Shown here in pieces: positions 1 to 12,039 of a DNA stretch of 64,000 bases (positions are counted from its first letter, which is position 1; every line of letters begins with the position of its first letter). The stretch is from positions 1-64,000 of the forward strand of contig SKCR01015053.1 in NCBI GenBank assembly GCA_019454045.1, written 5' to 3'. The stretch comes from Zanthoxylum bungeanum (taxonomy: Eukaryota; Streptophyta; Magnoliopsida; Sapindales; Rutaceae). The notes under the pieces were generated by a model, which was not told the origin of the DNA, did no database searches, and was given only the letters and a program-made list of their open reading frames with translations. The position numbers and the translations under genes were made by a program.

Positions 1-621
1 TGACCCACTTTTAGATGACCTAGATTTGATCTTGAGTTGTTTCATTGTGTTGAGACTTGGATTGGATGTAGTAATGATGATTGAAAAAATTGATTAACCA
101 ATTTGGTCTAATTTGTCCAATTTGATGAAATTGAAAAATTAGGGTCATGACCAATTCCAAATTTGGGGCTTTTCATATATGTTGTGTATTGGTGTGTATA
201 TGATGCATATAAAGTTTCATGTTCATTGGATTGCATCTTGAAGTGTTTTGAGCATGAAATGACAAAAGGCCACAAAATGCCCACCTTTGGAGGCTCTCGG
301 CCTTGGAGTTAGATTTTAGGGATTTTGGTTGTTTTTGTGTTTTGATGTTTTGAACATGCTAAGTTCATCTTAGAAATGATTTAGAATCATTTAAAATTGA
401 TTTGATCAATTTTGGACTAAAATGGACAAAAATACCAAGTAAGGGTAATTTGGTAAATTCACCTAAATATGATTTATTGAATTTTATTTCATAATTTGAT
501 TATTGGAATATTAAATAAATATGTTTATTTAATTAATTCGAGAAAAAGTTTTTGAAATCGGAAAATACGATTTTCCACCGCTTCCGCTGCGTTACCGGAT
601 TAACCCCCTAAAACCCCTACA
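1..621 (+). repeat. Element A 5' LTR, 3' part only
   Basis: Collinear with 7109-7737 apart from scattered substitutions and small indels. It ends in CCCCTACA immediately before the PBS. The rest of this LTR lies upstream of the window. Confidence 0.93.
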
Positions 622-624
622 AAA

Positions 625-636
625 TGGTATCAGAGC
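625..636 (+). other. Element A primer-binding site (initiator-Met tRNA)
   Basis: TGGTATCAGAGC, the standard plant Copia PBS complementary to the 3' end of initiator-Met tRNA, three bases after the LTR end. Confidence 0.95.
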
Positions 637-1389
637 GAGTCTGATTCTAGGCCCCCTAAAATGATTAGCTTTAATTAAATCAATGTTTAATCATGTTTTC
701 TTGACTTTATGCATGCTTATTATACTCTAATTTGGTTAGATTTATGGTGTATGACACTTAGCGGAAAATCCCTAATTAATAAGGTTTTAATGTAATTATG
801 TATTTGATGCATGTTATTTGGTCCGTCTTGTCAATACGGTTTATGAATACTTCTCTGTGACTACATCCGAGACCGTGCCTCTGCTGTGCTGTGAGGGTGT
901 AGCCGATATAGATTTATTTATACCGGATGTATATCAGATATACTAGTAAATTCAAGTAAAAGCGGAATTCTGAACGTGCCCCAGCTGTCAGGATTACGTA
1001 AGTAACTTGAGTTTATCATTGACGAGTTTAACCTTGGTACGTCTCCTTGTGGGCCTGCCTTCGCAGCGACAACGAGAAACGACCAGGACCGCAAACCCAG
1101 GAGTCACTATTGAGTGATTGACAAATGAGTTGTCTACCTGATGAATATACGTAGGCGAGACCGTGCCTCTGCTGTGAGCCGAAATATATTCACGGGATCC
1201 ACTTTTCACTATTTGTATTTAATTTAATTATTAAATCTTTGTATTCTGTTTGGGGATTACAGTATTGCATGATTTAGTGGGAGGGCATATTAGATTAAAA
1301 AATCCATGATCTAGTTTATGCTTTTGATATTATATGAAACTGCTTATTTTATGCTAACCGTTTTTCGTGATCTATATGATAGATTGGCG
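637..1389 (+). other. Element A untranslated leader
   Basis: The 750-base stretch between the PBS and the first gag ATG. Stop codons occur in all frames and I recognise no protein. It would hold packaging and dimerisation signals, but none is identifiable by eye. A short antisense ORF inside it has no recognisable content. Confidence 0.7.
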
Positions 1390-2230
1390 ATGGCGGCACA
1401 ATCCACAAATCAGTTTGCGCGTATGCTTGATGCGAACAAACTGAAAGGCGCTGAGAACTTTGCTGACTGGGAATTGGATTTGAGGATTGTCCTCGATTCC
1501 GAAAAGCTTGGGATATGTTCTTGAGGGTCCGTTGCCCTTTGCTGTGGGTGCGGATGCTTCGGAGGAGGAACGCCAAGTTTTTGAAACTTGGAAGGATGAT
1601 GATTTAAGGGTTAAATCATACATCCTTAGTTCACTGTCTCCGAAGCTCAAGCAACAGTACTATGGTATGCTAGATTCTTATAGTATGATGACGCGATTAA
1701 GACAATCATTTGAGAACCAAGAACAAGTGATTGTTCAAAAAGTCGCCATGGAACTGTTCCATGCGCGTCTGGATGATGGGCAAAGTTAGCCCACATGTTC
1801 TTCAGATGATCGATTTGATCGATCAATTGAGGCAACATAATCTCATCTTGAATGACATTCTCGGTAGAGTGTCATTCTTGGTTCACTTCCAGCTTCATTT
1901 CGCCAGTTCGTGATGTACTTCAACATGCACGGGACTGTCTGTACCTACCACGAGCTGCATAGGATGTTGCTCACGGCAGAAGAGGACCTTAAGAAGGGAT
2001 TACCGACTCGCCCTCCTAGATCTACTTCTCTTTCTGCTTCTTCCCAAGGATGGTCTCTAAGGGAAAGAACAAGAAAGGCAAGAAGAAGAAGAAGGCTTTG
2101 GTCCTCAACAACAGGCGAAGATTGCTAAGCCCAAAAGGGCTTCTGAAGACAAATGCCACCATTGCGGCAAAGTCGGGCATTGGAAAAGGAACTGTCCTGA
2201 TTACATCGTCCAACTGAGGAGAGACAAAGC
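1390..2230 (+). pseudogene. Element A gag, frameshifted
   Basis: Copia-type Gag, the nucleocapsid protein that packages the element RNA. The ATG at 1390 opens a typical N-terminus (MAAQSTNQFARMLDANKL), but the frame ends after about 45 codons. The gag sequence continues in a second frame from about 1500, a third from about 1780 and a fourth from about 1910, so at least three single-base indels break it. The CCHC zinc knuckle is still readable at 2154-2195 (CHHC, then GH four residues on, then a final C), giving CX2CX4HX4C. Homology is clear; function is not possible without repair. Confidence 0.88.
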
Positions 2231-2626
2231 ATCTACATCAGGTACCTTTATTTTTCCAGTTATTGATTTATCTTTGGCTTGTGAAGCCGTTACGTCCAAC
2301 TGGATTCTGTTTGTCCTATTCACATTTGCAATTCGTTGCAGGTGCTGAAGGAAAGTAGGAGGCTGAAGCCCGGGGAGATGCAGTTGCGGGTCGGGAGTGG
2401 AGACTCTTTGGATGCAGTTGCAGTGGGAGTATGCGAGATCTTATTGCCGAATGAGACACTTTTGTTAAATGAATGCCATTTTATACCTGGATGTGTAGCT
2501 AATATTATATCACTTTTTGTATTGGATACATAAGGCTTTTGTATTAATATTAAGAAGTTCTTTATATTATATGATAGTAATAATATTCAGATCCTTTGTT
2601 GTCCAAACCAGCATGGTCATTATACA
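2231..2626 (+). pseudogene. Element A protease remnant
   Basis: Aspartic-protease region between the Gag knuckle and the integrase. A tryptophan-isoleucine-leucine stretch at about 2300 is where Copia proteases have their catalytic DSG/DTG. An indel there removes the catalytic Asp from the frame. A 65-codon open stretch at 2336-2533 reads as the protease C-terminal half (GSGDSLDAVAVG, then NECHFIPGCVANIISLF). It ends at a TAA before the GAG-pre-integrase domain. Confidence 0.75.
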
Positions 2627-4786
2627 TTGCAAACTTCAAAAGATATATTAAATATTGGAGTTAATAAACGTAGTTTACCTGTAATTAATAATACTGAACT
2701 TTGGCATATGAGACTTGGTCACATTGGCGTTAAACGCCTTACCCAATTGGTCAGGAATGGTTTGATACCAGATCTTACCAATGAATCCTATCCAACTTGT
2801 GAATCCTGTATTCAGGGTAAGATGACCAAAGCCCTATTTTCTGGTGTTGGACACCGTGCCATTAACTTACTGGAACTCGTACATTCTGATGTATGTGGTC
2901 CACTAAGTCAAACTGCTCACAGTGGTTATTCGTACTTCGTTACCTTTACCGATGATCTATCACGGTACGATTATGTCTATTTGATGCGACATAAATCGGA
3001 AACTTTTGAAAAGTTCAAAGAGTTCCGAAATGAAGTAGAAAAACAAACTGGTAAATATATTAAATGCCTTCGATCAGATCGAGGTGGTGAATATATGAGT
3101 GGTGAGTTCATGGATTATATGAAGGAGAATGGGATTCTCGCTCAATATACTCCTCCAGGTACTCCACAGCACAATGGAGTATCTGAGAGGAGAAATCGAA
3201 CTTTATTGGATATGGTCCGATCAATGTTGAGTTTCACAGATTTGACCTATTATTTATGGGGCTACTCTCTCTTAACAGCCGCACATCTTTTGAACAAGAT
3301 TCCTTCAAAAGCTGTTCCTACGACTCCGTATCAGATATGGTTTGGTAGGAGACCAAATCTTAATTATATTAAGGTTTGGGGTTGTCCTTCCTATGTCAGG
3401 GTGACTCAGCAAGATAAGCTTTCGCCTCGAGGGCAAAAGTTTAGGTTTGTCGGATATCCTTCAAATATGAGGGGATATCTGTTCTATGATACCGAGCATC
3501 GAAATGTGTTCGTAGCTCGCTTCGCAAAATTTCTAGAAGTAGAATTTTTGTCAGAAGGTGGTAATCATAGACAGGTTGAGCTTGATGAAGTCCAACCTGA
3601 AAACAACGAACCAACGGAGGAACCTGAAGTTCAAGTAGATGAAGGACCTTCAACACATACACTCCGTAGGTCGGAAAGGGTATCTAGACCTCCTGAACGC
3701 TTGTATTTGATACAAGAAAAGAGTCTGGATGTTCTCTTAGTTGAAGAGACAGATCCTTTCACCTATAGAGAATCGATGTTGGACATCGACTCCGTGAAAT
3801 GGCAAAGTGCCATGAAATCCGAGATAAACTCAATGCATGAAAATCAAGTTTGGGACTTGATTCCGCTTCCCGAAGGAATTGTTCCTATCGGTTGTAAATG
3901 GGTTTACAAGAGGAAGCGCGGGCCTGACGATAAGGTTGAAACTTACAAGGCCTGACTGGTAGCAAAAGGTTGCACGCAGCGACCTGACGTCGACTACGAT
4001 GAAACTTTTTCGCCGGTAGCAATGCTTAAGTCTATCCGGATTTTGCTTTCTATAGCTGCGTATCATGACTACGAGATTTGGCAAATGGATGTCAAAACGG
4101 CTTTTCTAAATGGATTTCTTGATGAAGAAATCTACATGGAACAGCCGGAAGGTTTCGCATCCAGCGAAACCTTGGGTATGGTATGTAAGCTTAAGAAGTC
4201 CATTTATGGACTTAAACAAGCTTCACGAAGTTGGAATCTTCGATTCGACGAGATTATTAGATCGTTTGGTTTTCTCAAGAATTCGGAAGAATCCTGTGTG
4301 TATCAGAAGGCCAGTGGGAGCATGGTCGTATTTTTAGTCCTATATGTTGATGACATCCTAATCATTGGGAATGATTTAGGTATGTTACAAAGCATCAAAG
4401 CGTACCTCTGTAAGAATTTCTCCATGAAGGACCTAGGAGACGCTTCATATGTTTTAGGGATAAAACTCTATAGAGATAGACAAAAGAGGCTGATTGGATT
4501 ATCCCAATCAACGTACGTAGATAAGATCTTGGAACGGTATAGTTTTGGTAACTGTAAGACAGCAAACATACCGTTCAGACATGGGATTCATCTTTCTAAG
4601 AAGATGTGTCCACAAACAGAAGATGAGAAAGTTAGAATGTCTAACCAACCTTATGCTTCATGTTTGGGTAGCATAATGTATGCCATGTTATGTACGAGGT
4701 CTGATATCAGTTTCGCTGTTAGCGTAACAAGTCGATATCAGTCCAATCCAGGTAATGACCATTGGATGGCCATTAAACTATCCTAA
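2627..4786 (+). pseudogene. Element A integrase and reverse transcriptase (one in-frame stop)
   Basis: The GAG-pre-integrase domain (LWHMRLGHIG and CESCIQGK) is followed by the integrase core: catalytic Asp at 2888 (HSDVCGP), Asp at 3077 (RSDRGGEY) and Glu at 3185 (NGVSERRNR). The last two are 36 codons apart, a proper D-D-35-E spacing. RT follows, with KWVYKRK and the catalytic YVDD at 4343-4354. The single break is a TGA at 3953-3955, where related elements read Arg (KARLVAKG), consistent with CGA to TGA. The frame is otherwise open from 2627 to a frameshift at about 4775. Both catalytic centres are intact as sequence. Confidence 0.93.
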
Positions 4787-5328
4787 AGTATCTTAAAGGA
4801 CTAAGGATAAGTTGATTATTTATGGAGGAAACGAGCTGCAGGTTAATGGGTATACAGACTCTGATTTTTCAATCGGATCCCGATGATAGAAAGTCTACAT
4901 CTGAATTTGTCTTTACCCTTAACGGAGGTGCATTTTGTTGGAAGAGTTCCAAACAGGGATCAACAGCAGATTCCACCACTGAGGCGGAATATATTGCAGC
5001 TTCTGAAGCTGCAAAAGAGGTTGTGTGGATAAAGAACTTTATCACAGAATTGGGAGTTGTCCCAAGTATCGAGAATGCGATTCCGTTATACTGTGATAAT
5101 ACTGGAGCCATTGCGCAAGCAAAGGAACCGAGGACGCATCAGAAGTCGAAGCATGTGGAACGCAAGTACCACATCATTCGAGAGATCGTGTCGCGAGGGG
5201 ATATTGTCGTGTGCAAGGTACCGAGTGAAGATAATGTAGCAGACCCGCTGACGAAGGCCATACCCCCGAAGTTGTTTGATAAACACGTGGAGTCGATGGG
5301 TATTAGATACAATCGATATTGGCACTAG
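4787..5328 (+). pseudogene. Element A RNase H domain
   Basis: C-terminal RNase H of Copia Pol, which removes RNA from the RNA-DNA hybrid. Visible motifs are DRKSTSEFVFTLNGG, WKSSKQ, ADSTTEAEYIAASEA and YCDNTGAIAQAK, ending at a TAG just before the PPT. It is out of frame with the RT: one indel lies near 4775 and another near 4868 at TDSDF. From 4870 to 5328 the frame is open. Confidence 0.9.
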
Positions 5329-5331
5329 AGC

Positions 5332-5341
5332 AAGTGGGAGA
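5332..5341 (+). other. Element A polypurine tract
   Basis: AAGTGGGAGA directly upstream of the 3' LTR. The same decamer precedes the 3' LTRs of B and of every family X copy here. Confidence 0.9.
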
Positions 5342-5344
5342 TTT

Positions 5345-7737
5345 TGTTAGGGTTGGTGCTCAGAGCGCCAATTCCCGGTTGTATTTCTTTGAATACTTCT
5401 GTAAAACAATATTATTATGAATAATATATGCAGTTTTCTATAATATAATCTATCTTATTAAATGGTAAAGACGTATTGACCTTAGAATGATTAGTCATGG
5501 TACTGTTGCAAAAGCGTCGCAACGGACATTGAGTACTATCATGACATTATCATTCTCAGATAGTTCCTGGTCAAGGTTACACTACTTGGTCAGTAAGTAA
5601 ACCCGTTGAGACCGGTACATGTCGTATACTGGAATATATGATTCCAATGGTTTCTCAATGAACCATTAGTCTTGGAGACTAGTATAGACGTGTAGGTGTT
5701 TATAGCAGATAAACACTGAACGACTCACCGAAGATTCTTAATGGATGATACACCAGTGTCAATAAGAATCTTCTCGGGTTGAGTAGCACTTGTGATTCTT
5801 AGACTTGAGATGCCATTGTGGGCACATGAGACATCTTTTACACTTAGATGGCAGTCACGTCACCTATCTATTCAGATCAGACCTCCGCCTGTTCGTTGGG
5901 TGTAGACAGATCCTCAGGGTGTCCTATGTGTATCAAGATAGGATCCGTCAGTTCTGTGTATCAGAGCATAGGTAGTCCATATGATTAACAATCAGATAAA
6001 ACCATGGGCTGGTGGTAAAGTTTAGAAGCTTGTTCTAAACATTCTTTTAGAGATTGCTAATGGAATAGTCGACTGGATAATCCCCATAGAGATTTGACGT
6101 TTACATCTGTATCTCTGGGATTTATCGGGATACCTGTGACGGAGGAATTATACATTTGCCATGACCTCGACCTGTATGGTTCATCGAGATTATCCATGAT
6201 CGTCATAATCTACGGGTGGATAGATTACGGACACGAAATTAGATTTCGTGACGGATATACCTGAATCTAGAGAGTCTCAATAATGAAACATACTCGTAGA
6301 GCACTAGAGCAACATTAATAAATAATATTTATTATTTATAAAGTCGTTTAAAGGTTAAACGCAAGATACGTGCTAAAGGGACTAGATAGTCATTTGCCTA
6401 ATTATTGTGTATTTACATTTAATACTTGATTAATTTAAATACACATTAATTAATAGTCAAAATAAGTTATTTGACTTATATCCTAAATGAATATATGTTT
6501 TTAATATTTAATGTAAATATTATACATATATTTAATATATTTGTATTTGATTAATTAATTGATTATTTAATTGTTAAATGATTAAATTAATTAAAATATA
6601 AATATCTAACATTAGGATATTTGATGTAAATGATATTAGTTGCCTTTGTTGACTTAAATAAATTTCCATAAAGTGTTTTAGATATTTATCAAGTTGATTA
6701 AATGTTTTTGAAATGAAAATATTTGGTATATGCTTGCTTGATTTTTGGCCAAGGCTAAAATTGTAGAAGTATATATTGTTTTCATTTCTTTTTCATTTGT
6801 AACCTAATACACTTACTAAAAGAAACTCCATAGAAGAAGCCAAAGGAAATTTGAGAAAAGAAAGACAAAAATCAAGAAAGCTTGGATTTTTAGTAAGTTT
6901 CTTGAACTTGCTATTAGTAAGGAAATTGTTCCTTAGGTTCTAGGCTTTAATATATGATATTCTTAGGTTATTTCTTTCTTTGTTCTTGTGGTTTTTGTTG
7001 ATGGAAGTTTTGATGGAGGTGTAGTAAGCATGTGTGATGAGGAAGTGTATGACTATTGTAGTAATAAGCTTTCTTTTAAGGTTTTGGAAACCATGTTGCT
7101 AATCTAGAGTTGTTGACCCTCTCTTAGATGACCTAGATTTGATCTTGAGTTGTTTCATTGTGTTGAGACTTGGATTGGATGTAAGAATGATGATTGAAAC
7201 AATTGATTTAACCAATTTGGTCTAATTGTCCAATTTGATGAAATTGAAAAATTAGGGTTCATGACCAATTCCAAATTTGGGACTTTTCATATATGTTGTG
7301 TATTTGTGTGTGTATATGATGCATATAAGGTTTCATGTTCATTGGATTGCATCTTGATGTGTTTTGAGATATGAAATGACAAAAGGCACAAAATGTCCAC
7401 CTTTGGAGGCTCTCGGCCTTGGAGTTAGATTTTAGGGATTTTGGTTGTTTTGGTGTTTTGATGTTTTGAACATGCTAAGTTCATCTTAGAAATGATTTAG
7501 AATCATTCAAAATTGATTTGATCAATTTCGGACTAAAATGGACAAAAATACAAAGTAAAGGTAATTTGGTAAATTCACCTAAATATGATTTATTGAATTT
7601 TATTTCATAATTTTATTATTGGAATATTAAATAAATATGTTTATTTTATTAATCCGAGAAAAAGTATTGAAATCAGAAAATACGATTTTCCACCGCATCC
7701 GCTGCGTTACCGGATTTAACCCCCTAAAACCCCTACA
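5345..7737 (+). repeat. Element A 3' LTR
   Basis: Begins TGTTAGGGTTGG after the PPT and ends CCCCTACA, so it has TG...CA termini and is about 2.39 kb, long for a Copia LTR. Its last 630 bases match the start of the window. No ORF of note. Confidence 0.93.
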
Positions 7738-8477
7738 CTAGTTATGTGTCATAACTAAGTTAGTTATCTGGGGTTGTGATGAATTCTAATATCACTGGTT
7801 TATAGGGGTTATTTTTATAGTTTGGGAAATTTAAAGGTTTACTTATTAAGTCTTAAGCTTAATGCGTCTGTTAATTGGCCACTAATAAGATTGATCTGGT
7901 AAATCTAAAATAAACTTGACAAAGGAAATTTAGGTTTCAGCCTTAGACTTAATAGCCCACGATCTTCCTTGAGGATAGATAACCCTTTAATAGATTTCCT
8001 TACAGGATAGACATATACCTGTCGGGCGGGGGTAGCCATAATTGGAACTTAAACTTAATGAATCCAGATAATTTGGTTGACATAGACATATGATTCAATT
8101 GGGTTAAACTGGGTATTTGCGTCTGACCATCGACAGAGGCTTTTGCATAATTTAGTGTTCCAGGTTAGTAAACCGATTTATTACACAAACATGAAATAAC
8201 CACTTCATCTTTTAAAAGATATTAGAAAGATTCACAACCTCGATAGTTTTTAATATTGAATTTTCTTAAACCTACTTTTGTGCAATTTTATTTACTTATT
8301 TTTAAATTTAGAATCATCACCATTTCAAATCAATCAATCAACCTGTTAGATACTAGTAATCATTTGACCTCATAAAATTAATAGATTAGGTATTAAGTCC
8401 TCGTGAGATCGATACTTTTTATACATCTTGAACGATACGTACGCTTGCGTTATATGTGTGTGTTTATGTACCGGTCA
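7738..8477 (+). repeat. E1 5' LTR, 3' portion
   Basis: AT-rich non-coding sequence ending CCGGTCA six bases before the Asp-tRNA PBS, as in Athila/Tat elements. Its beginning is displaced by element A. I see no gene in it. Confidence 0.75.
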
Positions 8478-8483
8478 AGTTTT

Positions 8484-8501
8484 TGGCGCCGTTGTCGGGG
8501 A
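8484..8501 (+). other. E1 primer-binding site (Asp tRNA)
   Basis: TGGCGCCGTTGTCGGGGA is complementary to the 3' end of plant tRNA-Asp, with one mismatch from the usual GTTGCCGGGGA. This PBS is characteristic of Athila and related Ty3/Gypsy elements. Confidence 0.92.
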
Positions 8502-8609
8502 CTTATTTATCTTTCACTATTAGTTTAGAGGTTAGATACCTTTACTTGTATCTAATTTCTTTTTACTTATTGTTTTTGTTTTCTTGTGTTTCAGGTTCTC
8601 AGAAACTTC

Positions 8610-10199
8610 ATGAGACGAACCAGAAGCTTTGAAATCCGACCGCTTGACCCAGAAATTGAAAGAACCATCAGACAGTTGAGAAGGGAAAGGCGAGAAGGCC
8701 AAGAAGCTTTAGTCAACATGGAACCTGAACCTTTGGAGGTTGCACCACCAATTCCCATTTGAGACAGAACCATTCCGGTAGTTGACAGAATCATTTCATT
8801 TATTGTACTTCCTCCCTTACCAGCAAATGCAGGTGACATCAAAACATGCATTCAGATGATTCAGCATTCAGTTCAGTTTGAGGGGAATGCAACTGAAGAT
8901 CCTAATGCCCACATCAGCAACTTCCTGGAAGTTTACAGCACTTTCAATTACAACCGAGAAGCTAAAGAAGCAATGAGACTGTGTATTTTCCCATACTCCT
9001 TGAAGGACAGAGCTAAAGCTTGGCTACATTCACTACCAACAGGTTCCATCACAACTTGGAACACTTTAGTCACCAAATTTATTGTAAAGTACTTTCCACC
9101 ATCCAGAACTGGAAAGCTGAGGAATGACATCACATCCTTTGTGCAACAAGACTCAGAAACTCACTACGAAGCTTGGGAAAGGTACAAAGATTTGCTCCGG
9201 AAATATCCTCACAATGAGATTCCAAAATGGCTTCTAGTCCAAACCTTCTATAATGGACTTTCTGGACTGATGAGAACCACAATCGATGTTGCTTCTGGAG
9301 GAGCTTTAATGGCAAAAGCAGAAGATCAAGCTTGGGACCTAATCAAAGAAATGGCCAACAACAATTCCTTGTGGCCAACAGAAAATAGCATGATCCAAAA
9401 AATTACAGGAATTTATGAAAGTGGAGCCAATACAGCAGTCAATGCCAAGCTCGATCAGTTATGCAAATTCATGGTGACTCTCAGCACTGGATCCACAAGT
9501 TCACCATATGGAGGAGCACCAGAACCAAACCAACTTGAAGAGACAGTTAATTATGTCAATAATTTCAACAGACAGAGGAACAATCCATATTCTAACACCT
9601 ACAACCCAGGGTGGAGGAATCATCCCAATTTTTCATGGAGCAACAACTCAGGACAAAAGAAAAATCCACCACCTGGATTCCAACAGCAGAACTATCCACC
9701 ACCAGGATTTCAACAACAGAACAAAGGTCATGAACATGAAAAAGAACCAGAAATGAAAGAATGGATTGCAGAGATGTTCAAAAAGTAACAAGCAGCATAT
9801 GATGCTATCTTTCATAGCCAATATGCTTCCATCAGAGCACTGGAGAATCAAATCGGACAACTGGCCAATGCTCAAAGTTACAGACCGCCAGGTAATCTTC
9901 CCAGCAACACAGAACCCAATCCAAGGAACCGAGGTAAGGAGCAATGTCATGCCATCATGTTAAAAAGTAGTACTGAAATCAACAAAGATGTTGGAGCCAA
10001 AACAACTGCTGAGGAAGTTCCAAAAGAAACAAAGCAACATATGGAGGAAAAAGAAGCAAAGGAAAAATAACAGATCACTCAACCTCCACCTTTTCCTCAG
10101 CGTCTTCAGAAAAACAAACTGGACAAGCAGTTTGCTCGTTTCCTGGAGGTGTTTAAAAAGCTGCACATCAACATTCCATTTGCAGAAGCCTTGTAACAA
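8610..10199 (+). pseudogene. E1 gag (Athila-type, with in-frame stops)
   Basis: The ATG at 8610 opens a frame with an N-terminal basic segment (MRRTRSFEIRPLDPE). The Ty3/Gypsy capsid domain (Retrotrans_gag family) follows, recognisable by RLCIFPYSLKDRAKAWLHSL and FIVKYFPPSRTGKLRNDI. The tail is Athila-like: NPYSNTYNPGWRNHPNFSW, then a Pro/Gln-rich tandem repeat (PPPGFQQQN twice) and ALENQIGQLA. Everything is in one frame, interrupted by TGA at 8760, TAA at 9786, TAA at 10069 and TAA at 10197. All four are one C-to-T change from CGA or CAA. Between 8763 and 9785 the frame is fully open. Confidence 0.9.
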
Positions 10200-10899
10200 A
10201 TGCCCCGTTATGTAAAATTCATGAAAGACATTCTTTCACGAAAACAGAGATTGAGAGATTACGAGACAATAGAATTGACAGAAGAATGCAGCGCCATCAT
10301 TCAGAGGAAACTTCCCCCAAAGTTGAAAGATCCTGGCAGTTTCACCATTCCATGCATCATAGGAGAACATAACTTTGGTAAGGTTTTATGTGATTTAGGT
10401 GCAAGTGTTAACTTGATGCTTTTTTCTATTTTCAGGAAATTGCAGATTGGAGAAACAATGCCAACTTAAGTCTCTCTACAACTTACTGATAGAACGCTCG
10501 TATTTCCAAGAGGTGTAGTTGAGGATGTGCTGGTAAAGGTTGACAAATTTATTTTTCCCAGCAGATTTTATTGTCCTTGATATGGAGGAAGATGCAGACG
10601 TGCCTATCATCATCGGGAGACCATTCTTGGCTACAGGTCGAACAATTATTGATGTACAAAAATGAGAATTAACCATGAGGGTACATGACCAAGAGGTAAC
10701 ATTCATTGTTTTCAAGGCCATGAATTTCCCAGATGATGAAAAGAAGGAGGAATGTTTCAGACTTGATGTGATACACAGTACCATTCAGAACTACAATATA
10801 ATGCAAAGTTCTACTGACAAACTTATAACATGTCAATTACCTGTGGAGCCTGGAGATAAAGCGTCTTTTGCACTGAAAAAATCAATTCTTGCACTTTAA
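10200..10899 (+). pseudogene. E1 aspartic protease region
   Basis: Continues the gag frame. ELTEECSAIIQRKLPPKLKD leads into the retropepsin, with the active-site motif DLGAS at 10392-10406 (CDLGASVNLM). It goes on to the flap and dimer region (RGVVEDVLVKVDKFIFP and VPIIIGRPFLATGRTIIDVQK). A TAA near 10,467, a frameshift near 10,560 and a TGA near 10,663 break it. After 10,675 a linker of about 75 codons, normally between protease and RT, is open up to a TAA at 10897-10899. No RT follows. Confidence 0.88.
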
Positions 10900-11205
10900 G
10901 CAACAGAAAAGAAAAATTTCCACCAACTCAACGAATTGGAGGAATTTCACAATCAGCCTTTTGAGGATGCCAAATTGTACAAAGAAAAGGCCAAAAAGAG
11001 ACATGATGAGAAGTTAGTGCGCATACAACTGGAACCAAGGCATAAGGTAATGTTAAACAAATCAAGGGTGAAATTCTTTCTATGGAAGCCAAAATCACGG
11101 TGCTCAGGTCCATTTGTGACCACCAAAGTTTTAACAGATAGAGCCGTTGAGATACATGATCCTGACTCCAACAAAACTTTCAAGGTTAAAAACAAGCGTG
11201 TTAAG
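10900..11205 (+). pseudogene. E1 integrase C-terminal domain, part 1
   Basis: QLNELEEFHNQPFEDAKLYK and KEKAKKRHDEK, then SGPFVTTKV and VKNKRVK, match the C-terminal segment of Athila integrases. The catalytic D-D-E core and the whole RT/RNase H region that should precede it are absent; the junction with the protease-RT linker is at about 10,900. The frame runs to AAG at 11203-11205, where the family X solo LTR inserted, and resumes at 33103. Confidence 0.87.
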
Positions 11206-11707
11206 TGTTGGGTTTCTCTAAGGTCCCAAGGATCAATTCAAGCATAGAAACATATGTGAATACGCAATGAAATATGGCGGAAACATACTTACATTGATCG
11301 GTTTGGATGCGACAAAGAAAAAAACCTTTTCCTCTATGGTGATGAAGCTCTCGGCCAAGGACTGTTTTCGGTCACCACCTCTATTGATGCTCCAAGCTCC
11401 ACGGTTCCCTATCACCTTTGTATGTCCTCTTTTGAGTGCTAGCTCTTGGTGATTTTGGCCCCAAAAATCACCATCTTCATCCTTGTAAATTTCGGCCTTG
11501 CCAAGAAAAGGAGAAAGAAGAATTTTGGCCTCTAAGCCGAGAGATGGAGAGGAGGGAAATTGGCTCCAAAACCGTGAGTAGTTACAAGAGAGAGAGAGAG
11601 AAAATGTGTTATGTATATTCTTTTTGATTTTCCAAAAATCAAATACCAAAACCATTTTCAAATTTCCAAAAGTCAAAGTAAAAAACAATCAATGCCTTCC
11701 AACTACC
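11206..11707 (-). repeat. Family X solo LTR, minus strand, left part (LTR 3' end)
   Basis: Starts TGTTGGGTTTCTCTAAGG, the reverse complement of the 3' end of the element C LTR (40130-40156). Similarity continues to 11707, where element E2 inserted (CTACC at 11703-11707). Flanked on the left by TTAAG. The antisense ORF at 11233-11688 is only LTR sequence. Confidence 0.9.
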
Positions 11708-12039
11708 TGTTGGACAATTATGACCCATAGCGTCACTATTTGTACAGATCATGGTGTTGTTGTACAAATTGACTATGTGACAAATGAAATTGCACTCTTA
11801 TCATTTGTGATTAGATCACCTCGATATATAAATGATAGGAGGTCCCTGTGATTTGTTCCTGGATTGAGAATGATATGAGACAGTATCAATCCACAAAGGA
11901 TAAATCATTAAGTATCCATAGTCAGAGTATTATCGAGATTGGACATCGATAAATACGTAAAAGACTAGTATTACACTTGTGCGCGTTGTGAGGGCATAAC
12001 GACATAGTTCTCATATATTTGGGTATAGGATACTCATGC
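11708..12039 (+). repeat. E2 5' LTR, part 1
   Basis: Begins TGTTGGACAATTATGACCC. Collinear with the start of the E2 3' LTR at 29586. Interrupted at CATGC (12035-12039), the E3 target duplication. Confidence 0.9.

Larger units (their letters stand above)
1..7737 (+). mobile_element. Ty1/Copia LTR retrotransposon A (left end outside window)
   Basis: Order seen: end of 5' LTR, initiator-Met tRNA PBS, leader, gag with a CCHC knuckle, protease remnant, integrase, RT, RNase H, PPT, 3' LTR. Integrase before RT is the Copia order. The first 621 bases match 7109-7737, which defines the LTR pair. The coding region is broken by several frameshifts in gag, loss of the protease active-site segment, one in-frame TGA in pol and two frameshifts near the RT/RNase H border, so this copy cannot make its own polyprotein. 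The right edge abuts the LTR of an Athila-like element, so A probably inserted into that LTR; the left target-site copy is outside the window. Confidence 0.95.

Noticed and set aside
8591..10784. Antisense ORFs over E1 gag and protease (8591-8851, 9648-9950, 9960-10199, 10476-10784)
   Set aside because: Shadows of the clearly homologous sense-strand Athila gag-pro.
11233..11688. 151-codon antisense ORF
   Set aside because: Lies entirely in the minus-strand solo LTR, which would be read on this strand as LTR; no domain and not conserved in other LTR copies.
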